Source of the DNA: Actinomycetales bacterium
GTDB lineage: Bacteria > Actinomycetota > Actinomycetes > Actinomycetales > Dermatophilaceae
Assembly (NCBI GenBank): GCA_016710645.1
Contig: JADJVI010000031.1
Location: 1-64,000 of the forward strand
DNA length: 64,000 bases
Direction: 5' to 3'
This document shows positions 24,897 through 34,007 of this stretch, piece after piece (the first letter of the stretch is position 1; the number at the start of each line of letters is the position of its first letter). The notes beneath the pieces were generated by a model. The model had not been told where the DNA came from, ran no database searches, and was given only the letters and a program-made list of their open reading frames with translations. Made by a program: the position numbers and the translations under genes.

Positions 24897-26123
24897 ATGA
24901 CGGGTATGCCGTCCACCTCACCTCTCCCCACTAGCGCCACCTCGCCAGCCAGGGGCTTGCCGCGCTGCACGATCGTGCCGCCGTACCTGTTGCGACGACT
25001 GGCCGTCGACGCCGACCCCCGGGTCGCCGAGGTCGCGCAGCGGACCTTGGCGCACGACGGCACGGTCCGCGAGCGCCGGGTCGTGTTGGCCGAGCGCAGC
25101 CAACGCCGCCCTCGCGACACGGACGGGGCCGGCAGCGCAGGTAGCGCCGGACTGGTCCCTCCGGACCTGCGCGAGCGGGTGCGAGCGCTCGACACCGGAC
25201 GCCGCGCACAGGTGACGGTCACCCTGCCGGCTGCGCCGCACCGCCAGATCCACGACGCCAAGCACGGCACTCGCCTGCCTGGGGCTCTCGTCCGGACTGA
25301 GGGCGATGCGGCGGTCACGGATGTGTCGGTCAACGAGGCCTACGACGGCCTTGGCGCGACCTGGCAGCTGCTGTGGGATGCCTTCCAGCGCGATTCCCTC
25401 GACGGCAAGGGCCTGTCCCTCGTCGCGACGGTGCACTTTGACCGTGACTACGACAACGCCTTCTGGGACGGCGCCCAGATGGTCTTCGGAGACGGGGACG
25501 GGGTCTATTTCGACAGCTTCACCTCGAGCCTGGATGTGATCGGGCACGAGCTTGCCCACGGGCTCACCCAATACACCGCCGGGTTCACCTATGTCGCCCA
25601 GTCGGGCGCACTCAACGAGTCGGTCTCCGATGTGTTCGGGTCGATGGTCAAGCAGTTGCACCTCGGGCAGACCGCGACGGAGGCCGACTGGCTCATCGGC
25701 GAGGGCCTGTTCACCGACCGGGTCAAGGGGGTGGCTTTGCGGTCGATGAAGGCGCCGGGCACGGCATACGACGATCCTGACCTGGGCCGTGACCCGCAGC
25801 CGGCGACGATGGACGGCTATGTCGACCTCCCGCACGACGGTGACCACGACAACGGTGGGGTGCATACCAACAGCGGCATCCCCAACCACGCCTTCTACCT
25901 CGCCGCCACCGCGATCGGCGGCCCGTCGTGGGAGGGCGCGGGTCGGGTGTGGTTCGACGCGCTGACCAGCAAGGGCATGCCCAAGGACTGCGACTTCGCG
26001 ACCTTCGCGGCGCGCACAATCGCCGCAGCGACCAAGCGGTTCGGCGCGAAGAGTGACCAGGCCACAGCGGTGCGCGGAGCCTGGGAGCAGGTCAAGGTGA
26101 CGCCGAAGCGCTCGACCCACTAG
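24897..26123 (+). CDS. M4 family (thermolysin/protealysin-like) metallopeptidase
   Basis: A neutral zinc peptidase of about 408 residues. The N-terminal propeptide-like part begins after residue 22 with CTIVPPYLLRRLAVDAD, as in protealysin-like enzymes. The zinc motif is VIGHELAHGLTQYTAG near 215. The third ligand Glu is in GALNESVSDVFGSM near 239. The transition-state His lies in NGGVHTNSGIPNHAFY near 322. No signal peptide is visible, so it may act inside the cell or leave by an unusual route. ATG 24897 follows GAGAGG; ATG 24906 is also possible. It reads away from leuA and has a dispersed motif on its start region (24904). Confidence 0.9.
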   Translation: MTGMPSTSPLPTSATSPARGLPRCTIVPPYLLRRLAVDADPRVAEVAQRTLAHDGTVRERRVVLAERSQRRPRDTDGAGSAGSAGLVPPDLRERVRALDTGRRAQVTVTLPAAPHRQIHDAKHGTRLPGALVRTEGDAAVTDVSVNEAYDGLGATWQLLWDAFQRDSLDGKGLSLVATVHFDRDYDNAFWDGAQMVFGDGDGVYFDSFTSSLDVIGHELAHGLTQYTAGFTYVAQSGALNESVSDVFGSMVKQLHLGQTATEADWLIGEGLFTDRVKGVALRSMKAPGTAYDDPDLGRDPQPATMDGYVDLPHDGDHDNGGVHTNSGIPNHAFYLAATAIGGPSWEGAGRVWFDALTSKGMPKDCDFATFAARTIAAATKRFGAKSDQATAVRGAWEQVKVTPKRSTH

Positions 26124-26145
26124 ACCCGCTAGACCCGGGCGGGCC

Positions 26146-26946
26146 TCAGAATGGCCAACCCCACTCCATGCCGGGCTCCCGGCCCGGCTCGATGAAGAAC
26201 TCGGCACCGAACATCACCGTGAACGCCTCCATCGGCACGGCGAGGAACATCGACACATCGCTCACCTGGCTCGCGTGGCAGGCCAGCGCTGCCCGCTTGG
26301 TCGCGATCTGAGCCGTCACGTCAACCGCCCAGTGGATCTCTGCCTCCGGCATACCCAGCGGGTTGCCGTCGTCCATCTGCTGGTCGGGGTCGAAGTCGCT
26401 CGCCTCACCCTCGGGCATCCCCGGCGGCGGACCGGCGGCCATGAGCGCCCGCATCCGGTCGCGGTTCATCGTCGCCTCCAGCAGCCGCACCGGCCGCGCC
26501 ACCAGCGACGCCGCGCGATGCACCACTCGGTGCACCTGCACATGGTCGGGGTGTCCATAGCCGCCGTGCCAGTCATAGCCGACCAGCACCTGCGCGTCTT
26601 CCTCGTCGACGATCTGAGCGAGTCGACCGCCGGCCTCGTCGAGATCGGCCCGCGCAAAGGCAGCGGGGTCGTCGTTCTGCGCCCAGCCGGTCATCCCCGA
26701 GTCGTGATAGCCCAGCCACGCCACCCGGCTGACGCCGAGCACAGCCGCCGACGCCTCCAACTCACGACGGCGCCGATCCGCGAGTGACTCCCCCGGGGCG
26801 AGGTCCTCCGGCGACTCACCGTGCTCGCCACCCGTCGCAACGACCAACACCACGCGATAGCCGGACGCCGCCGCTCGTGCGATGCTGCCGCCCGTTTGCG
26901 AAGCCTCGTCGTCAGGGTGGGCATGGACGAACACGAGAGTCTGCAT
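26146..26946 (-). CDS. PIG-L family deacetylase
   Basis: A zinc-dependent de-N-acetylase of the LmbE/PIG-L family, 266 residues. The metal motif HAHPDDEASQTGG is at residues 8-20, RRRELEASAAVLGVSRVAWLGYHDSGM at about 60-85, and the third ligand in GYGHPDHVQVHRVVH near 130. Members include mycothiol enzymes MshB and Mca, which actinobacteria use to make and recycle mycothiol; this protein is short for Mca and lacks features that would name it, so the substrate stays open. ATG 26946 is chosen because the family fold begins directly after it. It diverges from the methyltransferase. Confidence 0.88.
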   Translation of the reverse strand: MQTLVFVHAHPDDEASQTGGSIARAAASGYRVVLVVATGGEHGESPEDLAPGESLADRRRRELEASAAVLGVSRVAWLGYHDSGMTGWAQNDDPAAFARADLDEAGGRLAQIVDEEDAQVLVGYDWHGGYGHPDHVQVHRVVHRAASLVARPVRLLEATMNRDRMRALMAAGPPPGMPEGEASDFDPDQQMDDGNPLGMPEAEIHWAVDVTAQIATKRAALACHASQVSDVSMFLAVPMEAFTVMFGAEFFIEPGREPGMEWGWPF

Positions 26947-26983
26947 CGGGACATCATGCCCGGTGCGACTAACGTTGCCGTCC

Positions 26984-27580
26984 ATGAGCACCGAAGGCCG
27001 CGATTACGCCGAGCGCCTGCACGCCAAGCAGAACGCGCGCTGGAAGAAGGCTCTCGACGTGCAGCGTCCCTACCGCCACAACCTGCAGGCGCAGGAGCTC
27101 GGCCGCACGCTCGATGTGGGCTGCGGCATCGGGCGCCAATTGGCTTGGCTGGCAATGGGATCGGTCGGAGTCGACCACAACCCCCACTCGATCGAGGTCG
27201 CGCGCGCGGCCGGCCTACCGGCATACACGGTCGAGGAGTTCCTGGCGTCCGAGCACTGCGAGCCTGGGTCTTTCGACGCTCTTCTGCTGGCCCACGTCGT
27301 CGAGCACATGACCCGCGAGGAGGGCTTGGACGTCGTGCGGATGTACCTGCCCTATCTCAAGCCCGGCGGTCGGGTGATGTTCATCGTCCCCCAGGAGGTC
27401 GGCTTCCGCTCCGACCACACCCACGTGCTCTTCTACGACGGCGAGGACCTGCGTTCCTTCGCGCAAGAGCTCGGACTCGAGCCCGGTATGCCGTGGAGCT
27501 TCCCCTTCCCGCGCGCGGCGGGCAAGGCGTTCATCTACAACGAGACCAACCTGGTCGCCCGGCTGCCGCAGCCCTCCTGA
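26984..27580 (+). CDS. Class I SAM-dependent methyltransferase
   Basis: A 198-residue Rossmann-fold methyltransferase. The SAM motif is RTLDVGCGIGRQLAWLA near residue 37, followed by GVDHNPHSIEVAR, LLAHVVEHMTREEGL and PYLKPGGRVMFIVPQE. A C-terminal tail adds FYDGEDLRSFAQELGL. The acceptor is unknown; the layout resembles Methyltransf_11/12 enzymes acting on small molecules or lipids. TAACGT (26970-26975) ends eight bases before the ATG, so it is probably leaderless. It faces era. Confidence 0.88.
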   Translation: MSTEGRDYAERLHAKQNARWKKALDVQRPYRHNLQAQELGRTLDVGCGIGRQLAWLAMGSVGVDHNPHSIEVARAAGLPAYTVEEFLASEHCEPGSFDALLLAHVVEHMTREEGLDVVRMYLPYLKPGGRVMFIVPQEVGFRSDHTHVLFYDGEDLRSFAQELGLEPGMPWSFPFPRAAGKAFIYNETNLVARLPQPS

Positions 27581-27621
27581 CAGTCGCTGGGCGACCAGCA
27601 CCAGCCCGGCCACGGCCGAGC

Positions 27622-28551
27622 TCAGAACCCCAACCGCTGCAGTTGCTTGGGATCACGCTGCCAGTCCTTGGCCACCTTGACGTGCAGGTCGAGGAAGACC
27701 TTCACCCCGAGGATCCGCTCGATCGCCGCCCGCGAGGTGCTGCCGATCGACCGCAGCCGTGCACCACCCCGACCGATGATGATCGCCTTCTGGCTGTCCC
27801 GCTCGACGTAGACCGTGACCCGCACATCGCTCATCGGCCGACCCTCGGGCCGGTCGGCCCGCGGCACGATCTCGTCGACAACAACGGCCAACGAGTGCGG
27901 TAGCTCGTCACGCACGCCCTCCAGCGCCGCTTCACGCACCAGCTCGGCGATCATCACGTCGACCGGCTCGTCGCTTCTCGCTTCGTCCGGGTAGAGCGCC
28001 GGAGAGAGCGGAAGGTAGCTCGCGAGCACCCCGCGCACGTCATCGACCTGGGTCCCCTGGGTCGCCGAGCACGGCACGATCGCGTCCCACTCCCCCACCC
28101 CGTCGATGGCCATCAGGTGCTGCGCCAGCCGATCGCGCGTCACGAGGTCGGACTTGGTGGCCAGGGCGACGACGGGCGTGCGCTTGGCGCGCTTGAGCTC
28201 GACCAGCTCGGCTGCGATGAACTCGTCCCCCGGCCCTACCCGCTGATCGGCCGGTAAGCAGAAGCCCACGACGTCGACCTCCAGCAGGGTCTCGCGGACC
28301 AGGTCGTTGAGCCGTTCCCCGAGCAGGGTGCGCGGCCGGTGCAGGCCCGGGGTGTCGACAAGCACGAGTTGGAAAGCGTCGGTCGTGCAGATGCCACGGA
28401 TGGTATGCCGGGTGGTTTGTGGCTTGCTGGACGTGATAGCTACCTTCTCGCCGACCAGCGCATTGGTCAGCGTCGACTTCCCGGCATTGGGCCGCCCCAC
28501 CAGACAGGCAAAACCCGCCCGGTATGCCGTGGCGTCGGCTCGGTCAGTCAT
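27622..28551 (-). CDS. era: GTPase Era
   Basis: An essential GTPase of 309 residues that binds the 16S rRNA 3' end and checkpoints 30S assembly. G1 is GRPNAGKSTL near 19, G3 is DTPGLHRP near 67, and G4 is ATKSDL near 130. The C-terminal KH domain holds DRDSQKAIIIGRGGARLRSIG-type residues near 260-280, and the protein ends DPKQLQRLGF. Its ATG shares one base with the corC stop, so it is the last gene of the hrcA-to-era operon. Confidence 0.97.
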   Translation of the reverse strand: MTDRADATAYRAGFACLVGRPNAGKSTLTNALVGEKVAITSSKPQTTRHTIRGICTTDAFQLVLVDTPGLHRPRTLLGERLNDLVRETLLEVDVVGFCLPADQRVGPGDEFIAAELVELKRAKRTPVVALATKSDLVTRDRLAQHLMAIDGVGEWDAIVPCSATQGTQVDDVRGVLASYLPLSPALYPDEARSDEPVDVMIAELVREAALEGVRDELPHSLAVVVDEIVPRADRPEGRPMSDVRVTVYVERDSQKAIIIGRGGARLRSIGSTSRAAIERILGVKVFLDLHVKVAKDWQRDPKQLQRLGF

Positions 28552-29942
28552 CAGCTCTCCTCATCGACGCCATCGCTGATCGTCATCGTGCCGCCGGATG
28601 AGGCGGCCGGGCCGATCACCGCGTCGCTCAGTGCGGCCACCACGGCTGCGGGTGTCACGATCGGGGCGGCCTCCTCGACCACCGGATCCGGCAGGTGAGG
28701 GGTGACCAGGACGGTGGCGACCCGGTGCCGACGTCCGGACATCCGCTCGGCGGTGAGGTTTAAGCCCGCCACGGAGGCGACGTCACCGGCAAACGGGATG
28801 CGCCCGAGCGCCTTGGTGAGCAGACCGCCGACGGTGTCGACCTCGGTCTCCTCTAAGTCGATATCGAACAAATCCCCCATGTCATGCACGTTGAGGCTCG
28901 CCGGCACCCGATAGCCACCTCCCGGCATCGGCTCGATGCCGGGCTCGTCGCGGTCGTGCTCGTCGGCGATCTCGCCGACGATCTCCTCGAGAATGTCTTC
29001 GATCGTCACCAAGCCAGCGGTCCCACCGTATTCGTCGACGACAATCGCGAAGTGCTGCTGCTGGCGCTGCATCTCGCGCAGCAGGTCGTCGACCGGCTTG
29101 GACTCCGGGACGAACGTCATCGGTCTCATCAACACCGTGACCGGTAGAGCTGCGCCCTCGGGATCGGCGGTCACCCGCTCGACGACGTCCTTGAAATAGA
29201 GCAACCCGCGCACGTCGTCGCTGTCCTCGCCCACGACCGGCATCCGCGAGATGCCGGTGCGCAAGAAGAGCGACATCGCCTTGCGCAGGGGCTCGTCCGC
29301 ATCGAGGGTGACCATGTCGATGCGCGGCACCATGACCTCGCGGGCGACCGTGTCGCCGAGCTCGAAGACCGAGTCGAGCATCTCGCGCTCGTCGTCCTCG
29401 ATCATCTGGCGCTCAGAGGCTTGGTCGAGCAGGTCGCGCAGCTCGGACTCGCTCTGGAATGGGCCCTCGCGATAGCCCCGGCCGGGGGTGACGGCATTGC
29501 CGAGCGCCACCAGCCCACGCGCGATCGGACCGAGGACGATCCGCAATACCCGGGTGGTCGGTGCCGCCAGCCGGGCAGTGGTGTCGAAGTGCTGACGGCC
29601 CAGGGTGCGCGGTGACACTCCAACGACGACAAAGGTGATGACCGCCAACACCGCGATCGAGATGAGCACCGCGGCCTCGGTGGTCTCAGTCATCCCCATG
29701 ACGAGCACCGTGATGAGCACGGCGACGGCCGTCTCGGCGATGATGCGCAGAAACGCGAGCGTCGCGAGGTGGGGCGCCGGGTCAGCCATGATCGTGCTGA
29801 GGGACGACGCCCCGACGCGACCCTCAGCAGCAAGCTCCTCGGCGCGCACCCGGCTCATCCGGTTGATCGCGGCCTCGGCCGCCGTCAAGGCAGCAGCGAG
29901 CAGGGTGCCGAGGACGGCAATGATGACGGCGGCGGTGGTCAT
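28551..29942 (-). CDS. CorC/HlyC-type CNNM transporter-associated protein with CBS pair
   Basis: A 463-residue membrane protein. An N-terminal CNNM (DUF21) domain of about four helices covers residues 1-140. The CBS pair (about 200-325) contains MVPRIDMVTLDADEP, GISRMPVVGED and HFAIVVDEYGGTAGLVTIEDILEEIVGEI. The CorC_HlyC domain (from about 350) holds VPASLNVHDMGDLFDI and DTVGGLLTKALGRIP. Such proteins are linked to magnesium/cobalt efflux. It sits seven bases after ybeY and overlaps era by one base, the usual ybeY-corC-era order. Confidence 0.93.
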   Translation of the reverse strand: MTTAAVIIAVLGTLLAAALTAAEAAINRMSRVRAEELAAEGRVGASSLSTIMADPAPHLATLAFLRIIAETAVAVLITVLVMGMTETTEAAVLISIAVLAVITFVVVGVSPRTLGRQHFDTTARLAAPTTRVLRIVLGPIARGLVALGNAVTPGRGYREGPFQSESELRDLLDQASERQMIEDDEREMLDSVFELGDTVAREVMVPRIDMVTLDADEPLRKAMSLFLRTGISRMPVVGEDSDDVRGLLYFKDVVERVTADPEGAALPVTVLMRPMTFVPESKPVDDLLREMQRQQQHFAIVVDEYGGTAGLVTIEDILEEIVGEIADEHDRDEPGIEPMPGGGYRVPASLNVHDMGDLFDIDLEETEVDTVGGLLTKALGRIPFAGDVASVAGLNLTAERMSGRRHRVATVLVTPHLPDPVVEEAAPIVTPAAVVAALSDAVIGPAASSGGTMTISDGVDEES

Positions 29943-29949
29943 CGACGCC

Positions 29950-30414
29950 TCACGCGGAGCGGCCGCGACCCGCCAGGAAGGTGAGCAGCAACTGGCGCTG
30001 CAGCTCGAACATCTCCCGGTGCTCTTCCGGCTCCCCGTGGTCGAATCCGAGCAAGTGCAAGACGCCATGCGTCGTCAGCAGGAGCAACTCCTCGATCGGA
30101 GCATGACCCGCCTCGGCAGCCTGGCGTTCGGCCACCGACGGGCACAGGACGATGTCGCCCAGCACCCCTTCCTCGGGAGGTATGCCGTCCCGCCCCGGAC
30201 GCAGCTCGTCCATGGGGAAGCTCATGACATCGGTCGGGCCGGGCAGGTCCATCCACTGGACGTGCAGGGTCTCCATGGCGGCCTCGTCGACGAGCGTGAT
30301 GCACAGCTCGGCTTCGGGGTGGACCTTGAGTTGCTCCATGACATAGCGAGCGCACGCGACGAGCTCGAGCTCGTCGACGACATACCCGCACTCGTTGAGG
30401 ACCTCGACGCTCAT
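29950..30414 (-). CDS. ybeY: Endoribonuclease YbeY
   Basis: A zinc-dependent RNase of 154 residues needed for 16S rRNA 3' maturation and ribosome quality control. The metal triad is THGVLHLLGFDHGEPEEH near residues 114-131. VLGDIVLCPSVA and LHVQWMDLPGPTDVMSFPMDE are also family-typical. The start overlaps the phoH stop (ATGA), so translation is coupled. The dispersed motif at 30180 is read Asp-Gly-Ile-Pro with an ATA codon. The last few residues (AGRGRSA) are variable. Confidence 0.96.
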   Translation of the reverse strand: MSVEVLNECGYVVDELELVACARYVMEQLKVHPEAELCITLVDEAAMETLHVQWMDLPGPTDVMSFPMDELRPGRDGIPPEEGVLGDIVLCPSVAERQAAEAGHAPIEELLLLTTHGVLHLLGFDHGEPEEHREMFELQRQLLLTFLAGRGRSA

Positions 30415-31571
30415 CGGGGGCCGCCCCGATGGGCCCGGCGCTGTGCCGTGAGGTCACCCTCACGGTCGTGGCGCTGCCCATCCCGTGCCCGCAGCTCGGC
30501 GGCCGCCTCGGATGCTGCCTCGGAGCGGTCGTAGGCCTCGACGATCGAGCTGACCAACCGGTGCCGCACGACGTCGACCGCCGTCAGCTCGGCGAAGTGA
30601 ATGTCCTCGATGTCCTGCAGCACGTCCCGGACGTGCCGCAGCCCCGAGCGGGTGCCGCCGGGCAGGTCGACCTGGGTGACGTCACCGGTGACGACCATCT
30701 TGGAGCCGAAACCGAGGCGGGTGAGGAACATCTTCATCTGCTCGGAGGAGGTGTTCTGGGCCTCGTCGAGGATGATGAACGCGTCGTTAAGGGTGCGCCC
30801 GCGCATATAGGCCAGCGGCGCGACCTCGATGGTGCCCGACGCCATGAGCCGGGGAATCGTCTCGGGGTCGACCATGTCGTGCAGCGCGTCGTAGAGCGGG
30901 CGCAGGTAGGGGTCGATCTTGTCGTTGAGGGTGCCGGGGAGGAAGCCGAGCCGCTCGCCCGCCTCGACCGCGGGACGGGTGAGGATGATCCGGTTGACCC
31001 GCTTGGCCTGCAGCGCTGCGACCGCCTTGGCCATGGCGAGATAGGTCTTGCCCGTGCCGGCCGGCCCGATCCCGAAGATCACCGTGTGGGTGTCGATGGC
31101 ATCGACATAGCGCTTCTGGCCAAGGGTCTTGGGCCGGATCGTGCGGCCGCGGTTGCTGATGATGTTGAGGGTCAGCACGTCGGCCGGACGTTCGGCGGTC
31201 TGCGCCCGCAGCATGGCAATCGAGCGCTCCACAGCGTCGCGGTTGAGCGACTGCCCGTTGTCGAGCACGATGAGCAACTCGTCGATGAGCCGCTCGATGA
31301 GGGCCACCTCGGCGCTGGGCCCTTGCATGGTCAACTCATTGCCCCGCACGTGGACGTCGACCGTCGGGAACTGCCGCTCGATGGTCGTGAGCAACTCGTC
31401 CCGAGGGCCGAGCAGGGTCACCATCGGCACGCTTGCCGGGATGGTCACGGCATACGTCGGGCGGGTGGACGCGGGGGCGCTCGGAGCGGCAGGAACGGCG
31501 GGAGTGGCAGCGCCGGCGTCGTGCGAGTCGCCGGCGGCAGCGGGCTGCGGTGCGAGATGGTGGTCTGTCAT
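30411..31571 (-). CDS. phoH: PhoH-family ATPase (YbeZ type)
   Basis: A 386-residue NTPase that partners YbeY in RNA metabolism. Residues 1-45 are a disordered Ala/Pro tail. A KH-like domain covers about 50-130 (MVTLLGPRDELLTTIERQF). The PhoH ATPase domain has Walker A FGIGPAGTGKTYLAMAKAV near 171, RPAVEAGERLGFLPG near 200, and Walker B AFIILDEAQNTSSEQM near 270. The C-terminus is Ala/Arg rich. The overlap with ybeY fits the conserved phoH-ybeY unit. Confidence 0.94.
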   Translation of the reverse strand: MTDHHLAPQPAAAGDSHDAGAATPAVPAAPSAPASTRPTYAVTIPASVPMVTLLGPRDELLTTIERQFPTVDVHVRGNELTMQGPSAEVALIERLIDELLIVLDNGQSLNRDAVERSIAMLRAQTAERPADVLTLNIISNRGRTIRPKTLGQKRYVDAIDTHTVIFGIGPAGTGKTYLAMAKAVAALQAKRVNRIILTRPAVEAGERLGFLPGTLNDKIDPYLRPLYDALHDMVDPETIPRLMASGTIEVAPLAYMRGRTLNDAFIILDEAQNTSSEQMKMFLTRLGFGSKMVVTGDVTQVDLPGGTRSGLRHVRDVLQDIEDIHFAELTAVDVVRHRLVSSIVEAYDRSEAASEAAAELRARDGQRHDREGDLTAQRRAHRGGPR

Positions 31572-31651
31572 GTCGGGTTCAGTCTAGGTCGCAGGGGTGA
31601 CGGACCACGACGCCATTCCCGGGCCAGGTACCGGGCCGCCCAGTCGGCCGG

Positions 31652-31996
31652 TCAGCCCGGGGGCCAACCCATCCGCCGGCCGCCCAGCACATGCACATGG
31701 GCGTGGAAGACGACCTGGCCACCCTCGGACCCGGTGTTGGCCACCAACCGATAGCCGCGGTCCAGGCCCTCCTCGTCGGCCACTCGAGCTGCCAGTCGGA
31801 ACAGGTCGGCCAGCCGGGCCGGGTGCTCGGCCAACTCACCGACGTTCTGCACATGGCGACGCGGGATGACGAGCACATGGCTCGGCGCCTGCGGGTCGAT
31901 GTCGCGGAAGGCCACCGAGTGATCGGATTCAGCGACGAGCGTAGCCGGGATGGTGCCGGCGACGATCTTGCAGAACAGACAGGTCGGCGCGCTCAT
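31652..31996 (-). CDS. HIT family (histidine triad) nucleotide-binding protein
   Basis: A 114-residue HINT-like phosphoramidase or nucleotide hydrolase. The N-terminal zinc-type pair is CLFCKIVAG. SHVLVIPRRHV lies near 40. The histidine triad HAHVHVLGGRRMGWPPG ends the protein. It lies between rsmE and phoH in the leftward operon, 48 bases after the rsmE stop. The natural substrate is not known for most members. Confidence 0.95.
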   Translation of the reverse strand: MSAPTCLFCKIVAGTIPATLVAESDHSVAFRDIDPQAPSHVLVIPRRHVQNVGELAEHPARLADLFRLAARVADEEGLDRGYRLVANTGSEGGQVVFHAHVHVLGGRRMGWPPG

Positions 31997-32044
31997 ACCG
32001 CGAGATTAGCCCGTGCCGGGTGGGCGGACCGAGCGTCGCCGCGC

Positions 32045-32788
32045 TCAACGCCAGCGGGTCATCGCGTTGAGCACGGCGATCGCAGCCGGGCCGGCGCTCG
32101 ACGTGCGCAGGACTTCGGCCCCCAGGCGCACCGGCGTTGCCCCGCACGCGACGAGCAATTCGAGTTCGGCCGGGGCGATCCCGCCTTCCGGCCCCACCAC
32201 GAGCAGCACCTCCCCCGACGTCGGTAGCGCGACGCGGCTGAGCGGCTCGGTCGCCTCTTCATGCAGCAGGTATGCCGTCCCCCCACCTCCCACCCGCGCG
32301 GCCAGTTCGCGGGTGCGGACCATCGGGCTGACCGTCGGGACGGTGAACCGTCGGGACTGCTTGGCCGCGGCGACCGCGACGTCCTCCCAGCGCTGTCGGC
32401 CGCGCTCGACCTTGTCGGCGCGCCACACCGACACACTGCGATCGGCCTGCCAGGGAACGATCTCATCCACGCCGAATTCGGTGGCAGTTTCGACCGCGCT
32501 GGTGTCCCGGTCCCCCTTGGCCAGCGCTTGGACGAGCACCCAGCGCAGGGCCGGCACATTCTCACGCTCGACGACGGACACGCGCACCGTCAGCCGGGAT
32601 CGGTCGACGTCAACCACCTCGGCCGCGGCTCGCACCCCTCGTCCGTCGCCGACAAACACGCTTTCGCCCAGGCGCAGCCGCAGCACTGAGACCGCGTGGT
32701 GCCCCTCGGCGCCGGTCACGTCGACGACCGTCCCTGAGGTCGCCGCGTCGAGCGAGCCCGGGGGCACGAGGAAGAGGTGAGCGGTCAC
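32045..32788 (-). CDS. rsmE: 16S rRNA (uracil-1498-N3)-methyltransferase
   Basis: A SPOUT-class methyltransferase of 247 residues that modifies U1498 of 16S rRNA. The N-terminal PUA-like domain runs to about 75 (LFLVPPGSLDA, GHHAVSVLRLRLGE). The knotted SAM domain has ALAKGDRDTSAVETATEFGVDEIVPWQ, EVLLVVGPEGGIAPAELELL and VRLGAEVLRTSSAGPAAIAVLNAMT. The start is GTG 32788, forming part of a dispersed motif copy (ACGGCATAC at 32787), so that the start codon overlaps the motif. It follows dnaJ by 37 bases in the operon. Confidence 0.95.
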   Translation of the reverse strand: MTAHLFLVPPGSLDAATSGTVVDVTGAEGHHAVSVLRLRLGESVFVGDGRGVRAAAEVVDVDRSRLTVRVSVVERENVPALRWVLVQALAKGDRDTSAVETATEFGVDEIVPWQADRSVSVWRADKVERGRQRWEDVAVAAAKQSRRFTVPTVSPMVRTRELAARVGGGGTAYLLHEEATEPLSRVALPTSGEVLLVVGPEGGIAPAELELLVACGATPVRLGAEVLRTSSAGPAAIAVLNAMTRWR

Positions 32789-32825
32789 GGCATACCTGCG
32801 TGGTGGGTTGGTGGACGACGAAAGG

Positions 32826-33956
32826 TCAGACGCCCTTGAAGGCGTCGCGCAGCTTGCCCATGAAGCCCTTGTCGGTGGGCGCGACCCGACCGGCGGGGCG
32901 TTCCTCGCCGCGGCTGGCCGCGAGCTGACGCAACAGCTCAGCCTGGGCGTCGGTGAGCTTGGTCGGGGTGCGCACGTCGGCGTGGACGATGAGATCGCCG
33001 CGGCCGGTGCCGCGCAGATGGGTGACCCCCAGCCCGCGCAGCGTAATGACATCACCGGGCTGGGTGCCGGCGGCGAAGTCGAGGTTGCGCTCGCCGTCGA
33101 GGGTGGTCAGGTGCAGGGTGGCCCCGAGCGCAGCGGCCGTCATGGGAATCTCGATCCGGCAGTGCAGGTCATCGCCGCGCCGGGTGAAGAGCGCATGCGG
33201 GGTGACCGTGACCTCGACGTAGAGGTCACCGGCCGGGCCACCCCCTGCGCCGACCTCGCCCTCCCCGGTGAGCTGGATCCGGGTCCCGGAGTCGACGCCC
33301 GCGGGGACCTTGAGGGTGAGGGTGCGGCGGGTGCGGACCCGGCCCTGCCCCGAGCACTCGAAACACGGGCGGCTGATCGTGGAGCCGTAGCCGTGGCAGT
33401 TCTGGCAGGGCCGTGAGGTCATCACCTGGCCGAGGAAGGATCGCTGCACCGACTGGATCTCGCCTCGCCCACCACACAGGGTGCAGGTGCTCAGGCCAGT
33501 GCCGGGCTGGCACCCGTCGCCATGGCAGGTCGAGCACCGCACCGCGGTCTCGATGGTGAGGTCCTTCTCGGAACCGAAGACGGCGTCCTGCAGGTCGATC
33601 TGCAGGCGCACCAGTGCGTCCTGACCGCGGTGAGCGCGCGAGCGCGGACCACGGGACGCCCCGGCGGCGCCGCCGAAGAAGGCGTCCATGACGTCGCTGA
33701 AGGAGAACCCGGCACCGCCGAAGCCGTTGCCCCCGCCACCGGTGGCGAAGGGGTCGACGCCCATGTCGTAGGAGCGTCGCTTGTCGGGGTCAGACAGCAC
33801 CTCGTAGGCCCGCGAGACCGTCTTGAACTGCTCCTCGGCTTCCGCACCCGGGTTGACGTCGGGGTGCAGCTTGCGCGCGAGACGGCGGTAGGCCCGCTTG
33901 ATCTCCTCGACGCTCGCGTCGCGTGCGACCCCGAGGTCCTGGTAGTAGTCGTTCAC
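32826..33956 (-). CDS. dnaJ: Molecular chaperone DnaJ (DnaJ2 type)
   Basis: A DnaK co-chaperone of 376 residues. The J domain (YYQDLGVARDASVEEIKRAYR) has the HPD motif near residue 35. A Gly/Phe-rich segment follows (GGGGNGFGGAGF). Four zinc repeats CSTCHGDG, CTLCGGRG, CQNCHGYG and CFECSGQG occupy about 140-205. The C-terminal substrate domain ends with MGKLRDAFKGV. GTG 33956 is chosen because AAGGA lies six bases upstream. It follows hrcA by 51 bases, so it belongs to the HrcA/CIRCE-controlled operon. Confidence 0.97.
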   Translation of the reverse strand: MNDYYQDLGVARDASVEEIKRAYRRLARKLHPDVNPGAEAEEQFKTVSRAYEVLSDPDKRRSYDMGVDPFATGGGGNGFGGAGFSFSDVMDAFFGGAAGASRGPRSRAHRGQDALVRLQIDLQDAVFGSEKDLTIETAVRCSTCHGDGCQPGTGLSTCTLCGGRGEIQSVQRSFLGQVMTSRPCQNCHGYGSTISRPCFECSGQGRVRTRRTLTLKVPAGVDSGTRIQLTGEGEVGAGGGPAGDLYVEVTVTPHALFTRRGDDLHCRIEIPMTAAALGATLHLTTLDGERNLDFAAGTQPGDVITLRGLGVTHLRGTGRGDLIVHADVRTPTKLTDAQAELLRQLAASRGEERPAGRVAPTDKGFMGKLRDAFKGV

Positions 33957-34007
33957 CGAGTTTCCTTCTCTCACAACGGCATACGCGGGGGTTCTGAGCG
34001 TGACGGC

